A stretch of 8,185 nt of DNA. Source: an uncultured Bacteroidales bacterium. GTDB taxonomy: Bacteria; Bacteroidota; Bacteroidia; Bacteroidales; Muribaculaceae. The notes beneath the pieces were generated by a model that had not been told where the DNA came from, made no database searches, and was given only the letters and a program-made list of their open reading frames with translations. The position numbers and the translations under genes were made by a program. Positions 6,248 through 8,185 of the stretch are shown piece after piece. The stretch is taken from positions 1 to 8,185 of the forward strand of contig URZM01000095.1 in NCBI GenBank assembly GCA_900552315.1, given 5' to 3'. Each line of letters begins with the position of its first letter. The first letter of the stretch is position 1.

Positions 6248-7333
6248 ATGATCATGTCGAAATATATGAAGATGTTGGCGTGCGCCCTGGCCGTGTGCGC
6301 GGTGGCGCTGGGTGCCGCCTGCTCCAAGGAGCGCGAGTTCAAGGTGGAGGGGCAGCTCGACGGCAAGGTGCCGGACAAGGTGACGCTGGAACGTATGGAC
6401 CCGGATGCAGGATGGGTCGAGGTTCAGGAAATAGCGCCCGACGGCGACGGCTCGTTCACGCTCAGCTACGCGGCGCCGGACTATCCGCAGCTGTTCCGCG
6501 TGAACTGCGGCGGCAAGTATGTGTATCTCCCGGTGGACAGCACCGAGACTTTCACGCTCAAGGCCAAGGGAGCCGACATAAGCCGTGGGTTCACCCTTTC
6601 CGGTTCGCCGCAGGCCGAGGCCATGACCGCCTTCGAGGCGGAGGCCATGCGTGTGGAGGGGTATGACAACCCGGACTCCGTGCAGAGCTTCAAGCGAAGG
6701 GTTTTCGACCGCTATCTGAAGGACGCTAAGGGAAACATCCTCTCCTATTATATCCTGACCCGCAAGATGGGTGAGGGATACCTGATAGACTACACCGACC
6801 CGCTGTATGCCGCCGTGGCCACTGCCTTCAAGACCTATAAGCCGGAGGATCCGCACACGCCCCTGCTGGCCGAGCAGGCCATGAAGGGACAGCGCGAGGC
6901 CAACAGGCGCAAGGGTAAGACACGCGTGGTGCAGGCCGAGCAGACAGGTGTGGTGGACATCGCCCTGCCGGGCCTGAAAGGAGTGGAAGTGCCGCTCTCT
7001 TCGCTGTTGGGCAAAGGAAAGCCCGTGGTGCTCGCCTTCGGGGGCATGACCATCCCGGACGCCTCGGTCATAAACATGGAGCTGCGCAAGCTGTATGAGG
7101 CGGGACGCTGCGACATTTACCAGGTATGTCTGGATCCTGACCGTTTCGACTGGGAGCAGGCCGCCAAGGCGTTGCCCTGGACCGTGGTGTATGACCGGGA
7201 GGGGCTTCAGAGCACCGCCGCCCTCCGTTACAACCTTGCCTCGATTCCTGCATATTTCATATATGACGCGCAGGGCGAGCTGATGAATTTCTCCACTGGA
7301 GACGTCAGGGACCTGGCCGCACACCTGCCCTGA
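6248..7333 (+). CDS. DUF4369/TlpA-like lipoprotein with thioredoxin fold lacking CXXC
   Basis: This encodes 361 residues. A lipoprotein signal (LACALAVCAVALGAAC) ends at C25, the likely lipidated residue, although the -3 Gly makes the lipobox weak. Residues 29-118 (FKVEGQLDGKVPDKVTLERMD, then a beta-rich part with FTLSYAAPDYPQLFRV) look like DUF4369. A helical middle follows, and residues 236-361 resemble a TlpA/AhpC-type thioredoxin fold: VVDIALPGLKGVEVPLSSLLGKGKPVVLAF, the helix ELRKLYEAG, IYQVCLDPDRFDW, LPWTVVYDREG, and the cis-proline strand ASIPAYFIYD (P334). Where redox members have WCxxC, this has GGMTIPDAS (265-273), with no cysteine, so thiol oxidoreductase activity is unlikely. Related Bacteroidota proteins of this type are also seen without CXXC. 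It would be anchored to a membrane on the periplasmic or outer side; function unknown. The ATG at 6254 is an equally possible start. It is transcribed away from the phosphatase unit. Confidence 0.82.
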   Translation: MIMSKYMKMLACALAVCAVALGAACSKEREFKVEGQLDGKVPDKVTLERMDPDAGWVEVQEIAPDGDGSFTLSYAAPDYPQLFRVNCGGKYVYLPVDSTETFTLKAKGADISRGFTLSGSPQAEAMTAFEAEAMRVEGYDNPDSVQSFKRRVFDRYLKDAKGNILSYYILTRKMGEGYLIDYTDPLYAAVATAFKTYKPEDPHTPLLAEQAMKGQREANRRKGKTRVVQAEQTGVVDIALPGLKGVEVPLSSLLGKGKPVVLAFGGMTIPDASVINMELRKLYEAGRCDIYQVCLDPDRFDWEQAAKALPWTVVYDREGLQSTAALRYNLASIPAYFIYDAQGELMNFSTGDVRDLAAHLP

Positions 7334-7343
7334 CCCACGCCCC

Positions 7344-7373
7344 GTCGCCTCGGTCCTCTCAGGTACAGGCGAC
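7344..7373 (+). terminator. Stem-loop just after the TlpA-like gene
   Basis: A perfect seven-base inverted repeat (GTCGCCT at 7344-7350, AGGCGAC at 7367-7373) with an inner CCT/AGG pair begins 11 bases past the stop. It lacks a T-run, so it is only a candidate 3'-end structure. Confidence 0.35.
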
Positions 7374-7401
7374 TCAAAATACAATTATGCCCTATATAAT
7401 T

Positions 7402-7434
7402 ATGCCCCCGCGAGTGGAAACTCTGCGGGGGCAT
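7402..7434. terminator. Strong stem-loop between convergent genes
   Basis: A perfect 10-base inverted repeat (ATGCCCCCGC at 7402-7411, GCGGGGGCAT at 7425-7434) with an inner GAG/CTC stem, a one-base bulge at 7424 and a six-base loop (TGGAAA) lies between two genes that converge. On the minus strand the stem is followed by AATTATATAGG and further AT-rich sequence, so it suits the gene ending at 7463 best; it may serve both directions. The ten bases AATTATGCCC occur twice here (7383-7392 and 7398-7407), the second overlapping the stem. Confidence 0.6.
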
Positions 7435-7462
7435 CGCGATATGCGGGGATGCGAAGGCCACC

Positions 7463-8185
7463 TCACTTGGTGGGATAAATGGGATAGGTCATGCCGGTTC
7501 TCGGGTTGTGGAACGAGCCTACGGAGCCGTCTGTCTGCTTCAGCCTGAAGAGTTGGAGAAAACCGGTCTGTGTGCCGTCCGTCAGGTATTCTTCCATCTG
7601 GATTCCGTCATCGATCCAGGCATGTACCAGGAAGATGGTGCTGAGACCGTCGTACTTGTAGTAGCCGTTGTAGTACCCCTGGTAGGTCTCCTCATTGGGT
7701 GTCAGGGCGCCTGAGATGCGCATGTCCTTGGAGGGTGTCTTTATCACATATGAGAAACGGTTCGTACAGGCGGCCTTGAACGAGTCGAGATCCGTGTATG
7801 TGTCCTCCTCGTATGTACTTTCCACTGCGTCTGCGTCCACCCACACTCCGTCTATGAGGACTTGATCCGGTGACTCTTCTTCATACGCCTGTATCGGCTC
7901 ATTCTCCTCGGGAATCTGTGTGGCGGTGGTGTCATCCGGCGTGACGTTCTCCTCTGTTGAATCGTAGTCATACAGCTCCGCCTCATCTTTTTCTCTCAGT
8001 TTCTCTTTCAGGTGCCGGTATTCCTGATAATACCAGATGCCGAAGCCGGTCAGGCCGCATACCAATACGCATAGGAGTATGATAACCAAGGTATTGTTCT
8101 TTTTCTTTGCGGGGGGCTGGTCATATCCGGGGGTGGCGTATGGCTGTCCGTATTGTACCTGAGGTCGCGGGGTGGTGGCCGTCGG
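7463..8185 (-). CDS. Single-pass membrane protein of unknown function, start outside window
   Basis: The reading frame stays open to the right edge, so 240 C-terminal residues are visible and the start is missing. The order is: a Pro/Gln/Tyr/Gly-rich tail (QVQYGQPYATPGYDQPP, about residues 9-25), a basic stop KKKNN, one hydrophobic helix (about 33-53, LVIILLCVLVCGLTGFGIWYY), a charged helix (EYRHLKEKLREKDEAEL), a strongly acidic Glu/Asp/Thr-rich linker (about 70-125), and a C-terminal domain of about 100 residues rich in aromatic residues (YQGYYNGYYKYDG) that ends HNPRTGMTYPIYPTK. By the positive-inside rule the Pro-rich tail should be cytoplasmic and the C-terminal domain periplasmic. The layout resembles proteins with an N-terminal zinc ribbon, a Pro-rich linker and a membrane anchor, but no ribbon is visible here. 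I do not recognise the C-terminal domain. The TTG at 8087-8089 is not a likely start, as it lies at the beginning of the helix with clear coding sequence before it. Confidence 0.78.
   Translation of the reverse strand, partial: PTATTPRPQVQYGQPYATPGYDQPPAKKKNNTLVIILLCVLVCGLTGFGIWYYQEYRHLKEKLREKDEAELYDYDSTEENVTPDDTTATQIPEENEPIQAYEEESPDQVLIDGVWVDADAVESTYEEDTYTDLDSFKAACTNRFSYVIKTPSKDMRISGALTPNEETYQGYYNGYYKYDGLSTIFLVHAWIDDGIQMEEYLTDGTQTGFLQLFRLKQTDGSVGSFHNPRTGMTYPIYPTK

Noticed and set aside
6221..7384. Open frame of 387 codons on the minus strand, antisense to the TlpA-like gene
   Set aside because: The translation is rich in His, Leu, Arg and Gly without motifs, and the plus-strand gene has a signal peptide, a promoter and a recognisable fold.
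8087..8089. TTG as the start of the right-hand membrane protein
   Set aside because: The frame before it is open and codes for a sensible Pro/Gln-rich tail and a KKKNN stretch up to the window's edge.

Overview
The window reads as chromosomal DNA from a GC-rich member of the Bacteroidales (Bacteroidota), perhaps Muribaculaceae or an Alistipes-like lineage; the exact family cannot be fixed from this sequence. The reasons are: a CydB of the Bacteroidota type, a DUF4492 gene beside cydA, a DUF4369/TlpA-like lipoprotein, a Porin O/P protein, almost no Shine-Dalgarno sequences, and three promoters that fit the Bacteroidota pattern TTTG-N20-TAnnTTTG. I see no tRNA, rRNA, CRISPR array, insertion sequence or phage gene.

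Layout. Positions 1-689 (minus strand) hold nfeD followed by the start of an SPFH/stomatin-like gene that runs off the left edge; a consensus promoter lies just upstream at 730-761. Positions 871-6015 (minus strand) hold five closely spaced genes in the order class A acid phosphatase (PAP2 superfamily), phosphate-selective porin O/P, DUF4492 small membrane protein, cydA, cydB. A good promoter (6043-6074) stands before the phosphatase, I see no other one inside, and a strong stem-loop (803-837) follows cydB. Divergently, at 6248-7333 (plus strand), is a DUF4369 plus thioredoxin-fold lipoprotein whose active-site CXXC is gone; it has its own promoter (6198-6229). A convergent gap with two stem-loops separates it from a minus-strand gene (7463 to the right edge) for a single-pass membrane protein of unknown function, whose start lies outside the window.

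How the genes may work together. CydAB is the cytochrome bd quinol oxidase that lets anaerobic or nanaerobic Bacteroidota reduce traces of oxygen. DUF4492 is a one-helix membrane protein placed like the small subunits of other bd oxidases. The phosphatase would act in the periplasm, releasing phosphate from esters, and the porin would admit phosphate or other small anions through the outer membrane. That these two lie directly ahead of the oxidase genes, with only 10 bases between porin and DUF4492, suggests one transcript joining phosphate scavenging with oxygen respiration. This link is inferred from layout and is not shown.

Nothing here is a clear new defence or mobile system. The best leads are the DUF4492 protein as a possible bd-oxidase subunit, the phosphatase-porin-cyd operon, and the cysteine-less TlpA-like lipoprotein.
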